Positions 23,752-31,734 are shown, numbered from the stretch's first letter. The stretch is 34,261 nucleotides of DNA from an uncultured Verrucomicrobia subdivision 3 bacterium (GCA_903850425.1 CAINLR010000150.1:1-34261), one strand, 5' to 3'. A program made the numbers and translations. Notes: a model not told the origin generated them from the sequence alone.

Positions 23752-24606
23752 ATGCGACTATTTGAAGCCATCATTAATGCGAACCATCGCGCCGTGGCCG
23801 GTGACAGTTCCGCCGGCCTGCACCCGGCCGAATTCGCGGACGAACTGCCCATCATCGCGCTGACGTGCATTGATCCGCGCCTGAATGCGCTGTTTCCAAA
23901 TGTGCTCGGCATTCCGGCTGACCAGTTCATATGGATGCGGAACGCGGGCAACGTGATCACCAGCCCGTTGAGCAGCACCATGCGGTCGCTCGCGCTGGCG
24001 TGCGCGGTCAAGGGCGGACGCGAGATCGCCATCATCGGCCACACGGATTGCCAGATTTGCCAGACCACCACGACCGTGCTGCTGGACAAATTGAAAGCCA
24101 TCGGCGTGGAACGTCATCTGTTGCCGGAAAATGTGAACGATTTTTTTGGCACCTTCGCGTCCGAACGGCAGAACGTCATTAAAGCCTGCGCCTTCGTGCG
24201 GACGAGCCCGCTCATCGGGCCGAAGGTTCCAGTTCACGGTCTCCTCGTGGACATCGAAACCGGCAAACTCGAATGGGTGGTCAACGGCTATGACGCCTGG
24301 CAGTTGCCGGTCGCGGCGGCCAAGAATGTTTTTTCGCCGCTGGTGGATGCCGCCACGAAGGAACTCGGCGCGGGACCCATGGCCAGTTTCAATTTTGGCG
24401 AAATGAAATTTCCAGAAATGAAAATTGGCGAACTGGCGACGAAGATTGGCGAGGCCCTGACCCCAAAGGAGGGGCATGAATCCAAACCGGCCCCAATGGT
24501 GGCGATGCCGGCGCCGCCCTTGCCCGCGGCCGCGGTGCGCCCGCCCAAAGTGCCGCTGCCACCGCCCTTGCGGCCGCGCGTGGTGCCGCCACGCGAACGG
24601 CGCTGA
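23752..24606 (+). CDS. Beta-class carbonic anhydrase with proline-rich tail
   Basis: A 284-aa protein. The zinc-site motifs are CIDPR (Cys39, Asp41, Arg43) and HTDC (His97, Cys100), the Cys-His-Cys ligand set with its Asp-Arg dyad. WMRNAGN (61-67) is the conserved segment following. The predicted reaction is CO2 hydration to bicarbonate in the cytoplasm; no signal peptide is visible. The last 45 residues form a Pro/Ala/Val-rich basic tail ending RRR-like, unusual for the family and possibly a surface or protein-binding extension. A good GAGGTGAATT Shine-Dalgarno precedes the ATG. A partial copy of its start lies 650 bp upstream. Confidence 0.85.
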   Translation: MRLFEAIINANHRAVAGDSSAGLHPAEFADELPIIALTCIDPRLNALFPNVLGIPADQFIWMRNAGNVITSPLSSTMRSLALACAVKGGREIAIIGHTDCQICQTTTTVLLDKLKAIGVERHLLPENVNDFFGTFASERQNVIKACAFVRTSPLIGPKVPVHGLLVDIETGKLEWVVNGYDAWQLPVAAAKNVFSPLVDAATKELGAGPMASFNFGEMKFPEMKIGELATKIGEALTPKEGHESKPAPMVAMPAPPLPAAAVRPPKVPLPPPLRPRVVPPRERR

Positions 24607-24674
24607 CGGGGTGACGCCGCCAAGATTGCCTTTATTCGGCGAGGCGTTATTCTCCGCGAAATTAATTTCCGAAG

Positions 24675-25934
24675 ATGACTACCAATCAGAATGGCAAAAT
24701 TAACACCGTCGCAATTCTCGGTGCCGGGCCGGCGGCAAGCACGCTCGCGACCTTGCTGGTGCGCGCCGGTTTGAAGGTGGCGATGCTGCATCGTCCGCGC
24801 ACCGCGCCGCTGCTGGTCGGCGAATCGCTCGTGCCGGCCATCGTGCTGATGCTGCGCGAGCTCGGCGTGGAGGACGAAGTCAAATCGTTCAGCAAATACA
24901 AACCCGGCGCGTGCTTCGACCTGTTCGGCCAGTCGGATTTCCCGTTTCTGTTCAAAGATTTTTGCGGCTCCTTTCCGCCCTACGCCTACAACACGCCGCG
25001 CATTCAGTTTGAAGAAACCCTGCTGAACAACGCGCGCAAGGCCGGAGCCAAAGTGTTCGACGTGAACGCCGGCCTGGATCGCGTGGGCAATTCCGACCGT
25101 GTGCAACTGAACGCCGAGACGCTCGCGGTGCTCGACGACTATTTTTCCGGCCAACCCGATTTGATCGTGGATGCGACTGGTCGCGCGCGATTGCTGCCGC
25201 AGTTGCTGGACATTCCCGCCCGGGAAGGCGGTCGCAAAGACACGGCGCTGTTCGCGCATGTGGACCAGACGAAATTGTATCAAGACGGCTACGTCCACTC
25301 GACGCGGCTGGATCACGGTTGGAGCTGGCGCATTCCGCTGCCGGGCCGCGTGTCTGTCGGCGTGGTCATCGGTTCCGAATTTTTGCCGCAGTTTGGCAGC
25401 ACGAAAGAAGAGCGCTACGACAACATTCTGAAGAAAGATTCCATGTTGCGCCAGGTCGCAGGCGAGGCGAAGCGGCTGACGCCGGTGATGGAATACACGA
25501 ACTATCAGCTCACCTCCAGCCGCATGGTTGGCGACGGCTGGGCGCTGGTCGGCGACACAGCCGGCTTCATTGATCCGGTGTTTTCCAGCGGCCTGTTCAT
25601 CGGCATGACGAGCGCGTTTGAACTGGCCAAGGCCATCAAAAACGCTTCGGCGCAGGCGTTTCAAGATTATCAAAAGGAAGTCACGCATCACCTGACCATC
25701 TGGCACGAGATCGTGAGCTACTACTACAACGGCCGGCTGTTCACCTCCTTCAACGTCGGCGAAAAGCTGCGCGGAAATCCGCTCATGAAACTGGCGTTTC
25801 CGCACATCAACAAACACATGGGCCGCATCTTTCTTGGCGCGGCTTCGACTTCGCCTTACAGCATCAAGCTGCTGCGATTGCTGGTGAAGCACGGCTTGCG
25901 CGGCGAAGATCCCCAGGCGATGGCCATCCGCTAG
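24675..25934 (+). CDS. Flavin-dependent halogenase-like oxidoreductase (second copy)
   Basis: A 419-aa FAD enzyme of the same group as the 19369 gene but clearly diverged. The dinucleotide motif is GAGPAAST (the third Gly is Ala). LLVGESLVP is at 46-54, a Lys-Pro-Gly-Ala segment (Lys76) occupies the halogenase lysine position, WSWRIP (216-221) is the WxWxIP motif, and GDTAGFIDPVFSSG is the late flavin motif. It might halogenate or hydroxylate an aromatic or acyl-carrier-bound substrate. The start at 24675 lacks a strong Shine-Dalgarno. It ends in a CTAG shared with the convergent yraN stop. The second halogenase-like enzyme nearby suggests one pathway, although the carbonic anhydrase and the zinc-ribbon genes lie between. 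Confidence 0.78.
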   Translation: MTTNQNGKINTVAILGAGPAASTLATLLVRAGLKVAMLHRPRTAPLLVGESLVPAIVLMLRELGVEDEVKSFSKYKPGACFDLFGQSDFPFLFKDFCGSFPPYAYNTPRIQFEETLLNNARKAGAKVFDVNAGLDRVGNSDRVQLNAETLAVLDDYFSGQPDLIVDATGRARLLPQLLDIPAREGGRKDTALFAHVDQTKLYQDGYVHSTRLDHGWSWRIPLPGRVSVGVVIGSEFLPQFGSTKEERYDNILKKDSMLRQVAGEAKRLTPVMEYTNYQLTSSRMVGDGWALVGDTAGFIDPVFSSGLFIGMTSAFELAKAIKNASAQAFQDYQKEVTHHLTIWHEIVSYYYNGRLFTSFNVGEKLRGNPLMKLAFPHINKHMGRIFLGAASTSPYSIKLLRLLVKHGLRGEDPQAMAIR

Positions 25935-26359
25935 CCGTAACGATACGGCTGGGTCAGCGTAAACGTGTTCGGCAGATGCCGGATTTCGCGCACCGCTCCG
26001 TCCGTCAGCAGAACTTCGACGATGTCGAAGCGGAATTTCACCGGCGGATTCTTCAGCCGTTTCAAATAGTCCAAAGCGGTTTGGGAAAGCAGTTTTCGTT
26101 TCCGCGCATCCACCGCCGCCGCCGGACGCGTCCACTCTTCGGACGAACGCGTCTTGACCTCCACGAAGGCCAGGCAATCGGCGTCGCGGAAAATCAGATC
26201 AATCTCGCCGCGCGCCGAACGGAAATTGGCCGCGAGGAACTTCAGCCCTTGCCCCTGCAAAAACTTTTTCGCCGCGCGTTCGCCCAGTTCACCGCGTCGC
26301 AAATGCTCTGGCTTGGCCTGGCCGGCGAACAGTGCTCTTATTTTTTCAAAAAATCTCAT
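25931..26359 (-). CDS. yraN: YraN/UPF0102-family nuclease-fold protein
   Basis: A 142-aa protein with the family layout: GELGERAAKKFL near the N-terminus, ARGEIDLIF (Asp54) and VEVKTR (Glu67, Lys69), the acidic residues and Lys of a Holliday-junction-resolvase-like nuclease fold. A helix of the RKRKLLSQTA type follows. A basic N-terminal stretch precedes the domain. The biological role is unsettled. Next to it on the same strand is rnhB, a common pairing (rnhB-yraN) in many bacteria. The stop overlaps that of the convergent flavoenzyme by three bases. Confidence 0.88.
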   Translation of the reverse strand: MRFFEKIRALFAGQAKPEHLRRGELGERAAKKFLQGQGLKFLAANFRSARGEIDLIFRDADCLAFVEVKTRSSEEWTRPAAAVDARKRKLLSQTALDYLKRLKNPPVKFRFDIVEVLLTDGAVREIRHLPNTFTLTQPYRYG

Positions 26360-26367
26360 GCAAGAAG

Positions 26368-26517
26368 TTTAACCACGGATGGACACAGATGGGGCCGAAC
26401 GCCGAGACGCAGATAACCCGGCGAAATGCAGCGCAATACATCGCGGCAACTCTTTGCAGCCTCTGCGCCTCAGTGTTTTTCCCCATCCGTGTTGATCCGT
26501 GTCCATCCGTGGTTAAA
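26368..26517. repeat. Large imperfect palindrome (ACCACGGATGG-type intergenic repeat)
   Basis: TTTAACCACGGATGGACAC at 26368-26386 is answered by GTCCATCCGTGGTTAAA at 26501-26517. The right arm carries one extra 10-bp ATCCGTGTTG unit, and the interior has a second pairing of CGCAGA- and TCTGCGCCTC-type sequence. The element fills the gap between yraN and rnhB, and its right end supplies the rnhB stop codon. It belongs to a type often seen in intergenic DNA of environmental bacteria. Confidence 0.75.
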
Positions 26518-27166
26518 ATAGTTTTGGTCCCTGCGGTTTTAGCGGCGCGAAGGTTTTGCGGTGGATCGGACACGCACCGTGTTTCGCAATCGCCGCCAGA
26601 TGTTGGGCCGTGCCGTAGCCTTTGTGCGCGGCAAAACCGTATTTCGGAAACTGCGCGTGGTATTCCAGCATCAGCCGGTCGCGCGTGACCTTGGCCAGGA
26701 CGCTCGCGGCGGCGATGGAGTAACTCCGCGCATCGCCCTTCACAATCGCTGTCTGGGGCACGCGCAAGATTTTCACGGGCCGGCCATCCACGAGCGCGTG
26801 CGGTGGCAATGGCTGCAATTTCGCCAGCGCGTCGTTCATGGCGCGATGCGTCGCCTGCAGGATGTTGATCGCGTCAATCACCGCCGCATCCACCATGGCG
26901 ATGCCGAATTCGATTTCGCCGCAGGTGGTGATGAAGGCGAAAAACTTTTCGCGCTGCGCCTCGGTGAGTTGCTTGGAATCGTTCAAGCCGGCGAGTGCAG
27001 CGGGCAAACCGGTTTCCGCCCAGCGCGACGGCAGAATGACGGCGGCGGCAACCACCGGTCCGGCGAGCGGCCCGCGCCCGGCCTCGTCCACGCCCGCGAC
27101 ACGCCCGATGCCTTGTTGCCAAAGCGGGCGCTCGAATTCAAAACGGTCGGGGAGCTTGGCGGTCAT
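26513..27166 (-). CDS. rnhB: Ribonuclease HII
   Basis: A 217-aa protein with the RNase HII signature AGVDEAGRGPLAGPVVAAAV (Asp27, Glu28 at the active site), DSKQLTEAQRE, a LVDG strand carrying a further catalytic Asp, and AAASVLAKVTRDRLM followed by the YGFAAHKGYGT motif. It cleaves RNA in DNA-RNA hybrids and starts excision of misincorporated ribonucleotides. Its TAA stop lies in the last bases of the palindromic element, so the element may have replaced the original 3' end. Upstream is a Sel1-repeat gene on the same strand. Confidence 0.95.
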   Translation of the reverse strand: MTAKLPDRFEFERPLWQQGIGRVAGVDEAGRGPLAGPVVAAAVILPSRWAETGLPAALAGLNDSKQLTEAQREKFFAFITTCGEIEFGIAMVDAAVIDAINILQATHRAMNDALAKLQPLPPHALVDGRPVKILRVPQTAIVKGDARSYSIAAASVLAKVTRDRLMLEYHAQFPKYGFAAHKGYGTAQHLAAIAKHGACPIHRKTFAPLKPQGPKLF

Positions 27167-27178
27167 TGAAAAATAATA

Positions 27179-27694
27179 TCAAGAGATCTTTGCCCCATAT
27201 TTCCTACGTCGCGACAAAAATCTCAAAACGCGTGTCGCCGCGATAACCTTTTTACCGGCTGCCTGATGAATGAGCTTCATTGCTGCTTTCTTATCGGGGT
27301 CAACGCCCCGTCCGAACCAATAATGTTTGCCAATCCAATAGAGCGAACGTGCGTGGCCTGCTCCGGCTGCGCGCTTAAACCAAGAGAGCGATTCAACAAA
27401 ATCTCTTTCTAAGTAAGCGATCTGGCCCAAACTGAACATCGCTCGCGGTTCCCCGTGACGGGCAGACTTGCGATACCACTTTCCAGCCTTTTCATAGTCT
27501 TGAACAACGCCTGCTCCGTTGAGGTAATACCAGCCCATTGCCAGAATGGCGTCGCGATGCCCTAATCTTGCCGCCTCGGCATTTAGTTCAAATGACTTCG
27601 CATCGTCCTGCGGCAAGGTTTTGCCTTGCAGATAATCCAAAGAAAGATTGTAGCGCCAGATTGCGTCGGATGTCCCCATTGCAATTTTCTTCAA
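27179..27694 (-). CDS. Sel1-like repeat protein
   Basis: A 171-aa helical-repeat protein with Sel1 (TPR-like) repeats of about 36 residues. Examples are GHRDAILAMGWYYLNGAGV, GEPRAMFSLGQIAYLERDF and GHARSLYWIGKHYWFGRGV, each followed by an A..W..KAA-type second helix. Such proteins act as scaffolds for protein interactions. No signal peptide is visible. The start is a TTG at 27694, supported by a GGAGG Shine-Dalgarno 6 bp upstream (27701-27705); the in-frame ATG five codons in is too far from it. Base composition is somewhat lower in GC than the neighbours. Function is unknown. Confidence 0.78.
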   Translation of the reverse strand: MKKIAMGTSDAIWRYNLSLDYLQGKTLPQDDAKSFELNAEAARLGHRDAILAMGWYYLNGAGVVQDYEKAGKWYRKSARHGEPRAMFSLGQIAYLERDFVESLSWFKRAAGAGHARSLYWIGKHYWFGRGVDPDKKAAMKLIHQAAGKKVIAATRVLRFLSRRRKYGAKIS

Positions 27695-27700
27695 AGCCTA

Positions 27701-27705
27701 CCTCC
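27701..27705 (-). promoter_or_regulatory. Shine-Dalgarno that sets the TTG start of the Sel1 gene
   Basis: The minus strand reads GGAGG, with a 6-bp gap to the TTG at 27694-27692. The nearest ATG lies 21 bp from it, so the TTG is favoured. Confidence 0.6.
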
Positions 27706-27762
27706 TTTCTCCAACCCTGTCGCCACGATTTTTCAGCGCCGGCCGCGCGGCATATTCTCGAG

Positions 27763-27833
27763 ATGCCGCTCCTGACGGAGCTTTGAATTCTTGGTTTGTT
27801 GCTACAGAGATTTCGCGCCGCTGGCGCTAAAGA
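27763..27833. repeat. Palindromic intergenic repeat with two hairpins
   Basis: GCTCC/GGAGC around a 4-nt loop (27768-27781) and GCGCC/GGCGC around a 3-nt loop (27815-27827) are joined by an AT-richer linker. The combination resembles a REP-like dispersed element. It lies in the gene-poor 27695-28040 gap; no reading frame there is convincing. Confidence 0.5.
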
Positions 27834-28000
27834 AAAACTGTTTGCCAGGATTTGCAGCCGGAGCGCGGCTGTGTCCGGAAGACCCGCCGCAGCCCATGAC
27901 TGGCGAAGCGGACTTGGAAATATCCACAGTGATATCCATGCGAACCTGCTGCGGTTGGTCGAGGACGACACCGTCGCGCCCAGGCTTTGCGCCTAAAAAA

Positions 28001-28033
28001 TCCGTGTGCATCCGCGTGCATCCGTGGTAAAAC
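28001..28033. repeat. Single arm of the ACCACGGATGC-type repeat
   Basis: TCCGTGTGCATCCGCGTGCATCCGTGGTAAAA matches the right arm of the palindrome at 26368-26517 in unit and order (ATCCGYG repeats ending GTGGT-AAAA), without the opposite arm. It ends 7 bp before the ATG of the next gene. Confidence 0.5.
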
Positions 28034-28040
28034 CGTTCCC

Positions 28041-28574
28041 ATGAAAATCGAATCCCTTCGCATTGGCATGAAAGTGCTCCATCCGCAATACGGCTCGGGC
28101 ACAGTGAAATCCATTTCTGAATTCGCAGCGGAAATCCAGTTCGACGCCGGCGACAAACGGGCGGTTGCGCCGGAGCCGAGCGGATTGGAACCGTTGGAGC
28201 CGCACGCCGTCGTCAGCGGCTTGAATCTGCCGTTGAGCCAGTTTGTGAACGAGACCGTGGCCGCCGCCATTGCGAAACTCGGCCTGCAAAAACCGGATGC
28301 GATCGTGGAAAATCTCGGCGTGCGCTGGCACGGCGGCAAACTGGTTTTGCATCCGGCGGACCCGACCTTGCAGACGAAGGAAGTGCCGCTGGAGGTCTTC
28401 TTCCACAAGATCGTTATGATCCGCAACAACCTCCGCGTGCTGGAACAGAAGATCAACGCGCATGAAAAATTATCCGATGGCGAGAAGGTGGAGATGCAGC
28501 AATACATCACCAAGAGCTACGGCTCGCTGACGACCTTCAACGTGCTGTTCCAACAAAAAGAAGATCAGTTTTGA
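28041..28574 (+). CDS. Unknown protein with an N-terminal SH3/tudor-like segment
   Basis: A 177-aa protein. Residues 1-40 (LRIGMKVLHPQYGSGTVKSI) have the VxHPxFGxGxV pattern of CarD-like and UvrD C-terminal tudor/SH3 domains, which can bind nucleic acids or RNA polymerase. The rest is alpha-helical: an LPLSQFVNETVAAAIAKLGL helix, a central beta part, and a charged C-terminal helix pair (NNLRVLEQKINAHEKLSDGE). No catalytic motif is evident. The start is chosen at the Met before the SH3-like segment; an upstream in-frame extension runs through a repeat and is rejected. The function is unknown; DNA association is only an inference. Confidence 0.7.
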   Translation: MKIESLRIGMKVLHPQYGSGTVKSISEFAAEIQFDAGDKRAVAPEPSGLEPLEPHAVVSGLNLPLSQFVNETVAAAIAKLGLQKPDAIVENLGVRWHGGKLVLHPADPTLQTKEVPLEVFFHKIVMIRNNLRVLEQKINAHEKLSDGEKVEMQQYITKSYGSLTTFNVLFQQKEDQF

Positions 28575-28632
28575 ACCACAATTCACTGAGCGAGACCTGA
28601 CGCGCCCCGAGGTCGCCACCTCGACCTGCCGC

Positions 28633-31600
28633 CTAGCCCAGCGTCACCTGCAATCCAAAGCCAGGCTGCAAACGGACTTCTTCCGCAAACGTAATGTCGG
28701 CGCGTTGGCCTGAAACGTCCAATTGGCCACGCCATTCCTTTCCGCCCAATCTGAGCCGCATTTGCGAGGCGTTCACGCCCGGCGCGACGGCGAGCGATAG
28801 TGTCTTCAAACGCAGCTTCCCCCAACCCACGGAAATAGTTGCCTGCAACTTACCACCACCGACTTTTTGCGAATAGCTTCCCCAACCTCCCGCGCTGGTG
28901 AAGGCGCACTTGAAATTCTCCGGCGTCAACTTGGGCGCGAAGCCAATGTGACCGCGCGGACCGTCGTATTCAAAACCGCAAGCAGCGAGATAAACGCCGT
29001 AGCTCGCCATGCTGCGCGCATAATGATCGCCGCACTCGACCTCGTTCCACGGATTCCGGCGCGACGCGTGATAGCGGTCATGCACCGCCCGCGTGATGGC
29101 CAAGCCTTCCAGCGTGAGTCCTTCCCACAGCATGTGGCCGGCAACCTGATACTCGAAGCCGTTCATGCACTCATTGAAATAACCGGCTGCCCATTCGGGG
29201 CCTTTGCCCTTGGCTTGGGCGTAATCCCAATCGCGACGCGGAAACGAGCACATCAACAAACCCGCTTCGCCGGCCAGCGCATACCAGCGCCCCGGTTTCA
29301 AGGCTTCGCGATACGGTCCGACATCTGGCGAAAAATTGTAGCGCCAAAGAGATTTCAGCGCGGTCACGGTTTCTTTCTCCGGCAACACACGCGGGAGTCC
29401 AAGTTGGAATGCCCAGCTTTGCCCGAACACCTGATCAATCTCGCAGCCCGTGCCGGAGTTGATCGCGTCCAGATGTTTCGGATCCACCCGGTTGATGAAA
29501 TAATCGCCGTCGAACAGTTGCGCGACCAAATTTTTCCCGCCGACTGCCAAAATGCCGCGACACTGCCGCGCGAAATCCGCGTCGCCGATTTCGTCCGCCA
29601 TCTTCGCAGCGGCGGTCAGCGCGGCGAGATAGAGTCCGCTCAACCACGCCACCGGCCCGAACCAATCGGTGTCGAGCGTATTGTGCTGGTTGCTCTCGAT
29701 GATACCGTCGTTATTGGCGTCCTTGGCGATCAGCCATTGCGTGGCCAACTTGATCTTCGGCCAGTTCCGTTTGAGAAATGCATTGTCCGCCGACATCTGA
29801 TGCTCACGCAACGCGCGCAGGATGTTTCCGGCTTGTCCGTCCACAGCAGGAAAGTTGTTGAACTCGCCGCGAAAGTGAATGGCGCCATCGGCCATTTGCG
29901 CCAGACCAAAATCCACGGTTTCGCGCGTGCCGCGTTCGAGTTCGGGAAACAACCGCGCCGTCGCGTGGGCGTAGTGGTAAACGTGGCCGCAGGTTCCTTC
30001 GCAACAATCAACGCCCTCCCAGCCGTAGTAACGACCGTTCTCGAACCGAAAACTCGTGGACGTGGCGAGGATGGACGTGTTCAACATCGTGCGATCCAAA
30101 AACCAGAACGGCAGCGTCGAGTCATACCAGGTGTCGCGCCAGAGCCGTGTCGTCTTGGAGAGCCGGTCAAAGTGCGCCGCAATGTATTGCGCGACGGCGT
30201 GCGCTGAAGAAAATTTGGTGGCGTAATAGCGACCGGCTTTTTGTAACGGCGGGCGCAAACCAAGATTCGGAAAATACCAAGCAAGCACGAACGTCACCGT
30301 GGTGGTTGCGCCGGGCTTGAGTTTGATGTTGCGACCGAGTGCGCCGGACAATTTTTTAGTGAACGGCGCGGTCGCGTCGGCACTGGTTTGATCCGCAGCT
30401 TCACCCAGCAAAGCCAGGGCCATCGTGCCAAAGCCGGCCAATTCCTCCAACGGCTTGGTGTCGCTAGCCTGATCGGTGAAAACAATTTTGCCGACGCCGA
30501 TGTTGCCCCACGGACCAGTCACTTCGTCAGCGATTTCAAGGTGCGCTGTTTTGCCAACGAGCGCGCGGACTTCAAAATGTTGCAGCGACATCTCATTGTT
30601 ATCCTGACCGGCGGCGGCATGAACGGGCTTGCCATCCACCCAGAGCGTCAGCCCGTGATGAGAATTCTGCGGAGCGCGACCGCCTCCAATCCAGAATTGA
30701 ATGTAGTTGCGCGCGATGAGAAACTCGCGACTGGTGAGTTTGCCTGTGGCGCTGTCGCGCACGGAAACGGAATCGCCGGGCGCACCGCCGTGCGTATTGA
30801 CGACGCGGGCCGTGTCGCCGCCGACGTCGCCTTGATAATCGGGCAGGTCCGATTTCTTGATCGGCCCTTTGCCAAACGCCGTGCCTTCGACTTGCCAGCC
30901 GTCGAATTTTTCTTTGTTCCAATCCTCGAAGACAATGTCGGGACGTTGCGCTGGCGCTGGAGTGGCAGATTTTTCGGCCGAGTAAACCAGCGTGGTCAAC
31001 CCGTGCTCGCGAACGATGCGATTGCGCAAGACGCCGTCCTGATTGCGGTGATGCAGGCAGACGCCGTTCTCCAATTCACCGGTCAGCATCGCTTCGACCG
31101 TCGCCGCGCAAGTGTTTCGCAAAGTGAATTGCAGAATCGTCGCGGGCAAACTGGAGTCGTCGATATTCAGCGGAATGAACGGCGAAAATGCTTCGAGCTT
31201 CACCGTCAATGGCACGGCAGCGTCGGCGTATTCTACAATGCCGATGGGATATTCGCCGCGAAACGAAATATCTGAAAAGCCGTCGCGGTTCAGGGCGCGA
31301 GTCTGATCGCCGATCGTCAGCGAAAATTTCTGCGCCAGCGGCGACGCGGGCGTGAGCGGGCTGCGATAATGTTTGTCGTCGGTCGGCCGCTTGCCGGGCT
31401 GATTGAAAATATCCCAATGCCAGAGCCGCCCATCGCCGCCGAGATAAAGCTGGCCCGCGCCGATGCCGCCGATGGGCATGCCGACAAATCTGAGCTCGCT
31501 GCCGCGCAGCACTTCAGGCGTGCCGCGCGCAAAAAGCGATTTGACCCAATCCGGCGAAAGTTTTTTGTCGGCGGGAACTAGATGGTCAAAATCCTCGCGC

Positions 31601-31734
31601 GTGAACGGCCCGGCCATGGTGCGCCAGGGCTGAAAGGCCAGCACACCGGCGGCAAGGCTCGCACGTTTGAGGAATTCCCGGCGCGGCCACGCTTGCGACC
31701 AGTTTGACGATTTGGAATCAGGATTGCTTTTCAT
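28633..31734 (-). CDS. Tat-exported GH116 glycosidase with an inserted beta-sandwich domain
   Basis: A 1033-aa protein. A twin-arginine signal (RREFLKR, Arg18-Arg19) leads to export in folded form. The GBA2-type N-terminal beta domain starts about residue 60 (FVGMPIGGIGAGQLYLGGDG). It is interrupted at about 266-422 by an extra domain (FEDW...GWQVEGTAFG...GK, IQFWIGGG, WGNIGVGKIVF) like those attached to GH32-type enzymes. The (alpha/alpha)6 catalytic domain (about 500-970) has the CCEG glutamate (Glu579) and the LDTDW aspartates (Asp688/690) expected as nucleophile and acid/base. The family hydrolyses beta-glucosides and beta-xylosides. It is the last gene of the operon, 7 bp after the GH172 gene. 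Confidence 0.88.
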   Translation of the reverse strand: MKSNPDSKSSNWSQAWPRREFLKRASLAAGVLAFQPWRTMAGPFTREDFDHLVPADKKLSPDWVKSLFARGTPEVLRGSELRFVGMPIGGIGAGQLYLGGDGRLWHWDIFNQPGKRPTDDKHYRSPLTPASPLAQKFSLTIGDQTRALNRDGFSDISFRGEYPIGIVEYADAAVPLTVKLEAFSPFIPLNIDDSSLPATILQFTLRNTCAATVEAMLTGELENGVCLHHRNQDGVLRNRIVREHGLTTLVYSAEKSATPAPAQRPDIVFEDWNKEKFDGWQVEGTAFGKGPIKKSDLPDYQGDVGGDTARVVNTHGGAPGDSVSVRDSATGKLTSREFLIARNYIQFWIGGGRAPQNSHHGLTLWVDGKPVHAAAGQDNNEMSLQHFEVRALVGKTAHLEIADEVTGPWGNIGVGKIVFTDQASDTKPLEELAGFGTMALALLGEAADQTSADATAPFTKKLSGALGRNIKLKPGATTTVTFVLAWYFPNLGLRPPLQKAGRYYATKFSSAHAVAQYIAAHFDRLSKTTRLWRDTWYDSTLPFWFLDRTMLNTSILATSTSFRFENGRYYGWEGVDCCEGTCGHVYHYAHATARLFPELERGTRETVDFGLAQMADGAIHFRGEFNNFPAVDGQAGNILRALREHQMSADNAFLKRNWPKIKLATQWLIAKDANNDGIIESNQHNTLDTDWFGPVAWLSGLYLAALTAAAKMADEIGDADFARQCRGILAVGGKNLVAQLFDGDYFINRVDPKHLDAINSGTGCEIDQVFGQSWAFQLGLPRVLPEKETVTALKSLWRYNFSPDVGPYREALKPGRWYALAGEAGLLMCSFPRRDWDYAQAKGKGPEWAAGYFNECMNGFEYQVAGHMLWEGLTLEGLAITRAVHDRYHASRRNPWNEVECGDHYARSMASYGVYLAACGFEYDGPRGHIGFAPKLTPENFKCAFTSAGGWGSYSQKVGGGKLQATISVGWGKLRLKTLSLAVAPGVNASQMRLRLGGKEWRGQLDVSGQRADITFAEEVRLQPGFGLQVTLG

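Noticed and set aside
24288-26177. A 629-codon minus-strand open frame
   Set aside because: It runs antisense across the carbonic anhydrase and flavoenzyme genes, has no domain, and reflects GC-rich codon bias in the real genes.
28867-30207. A 446-codon plus-strand frame opposite the GH116 gene
   Set aside because: It is an antisense shadow; the opposite strand has a complete Tat signal and GH116 catalytic motifs.
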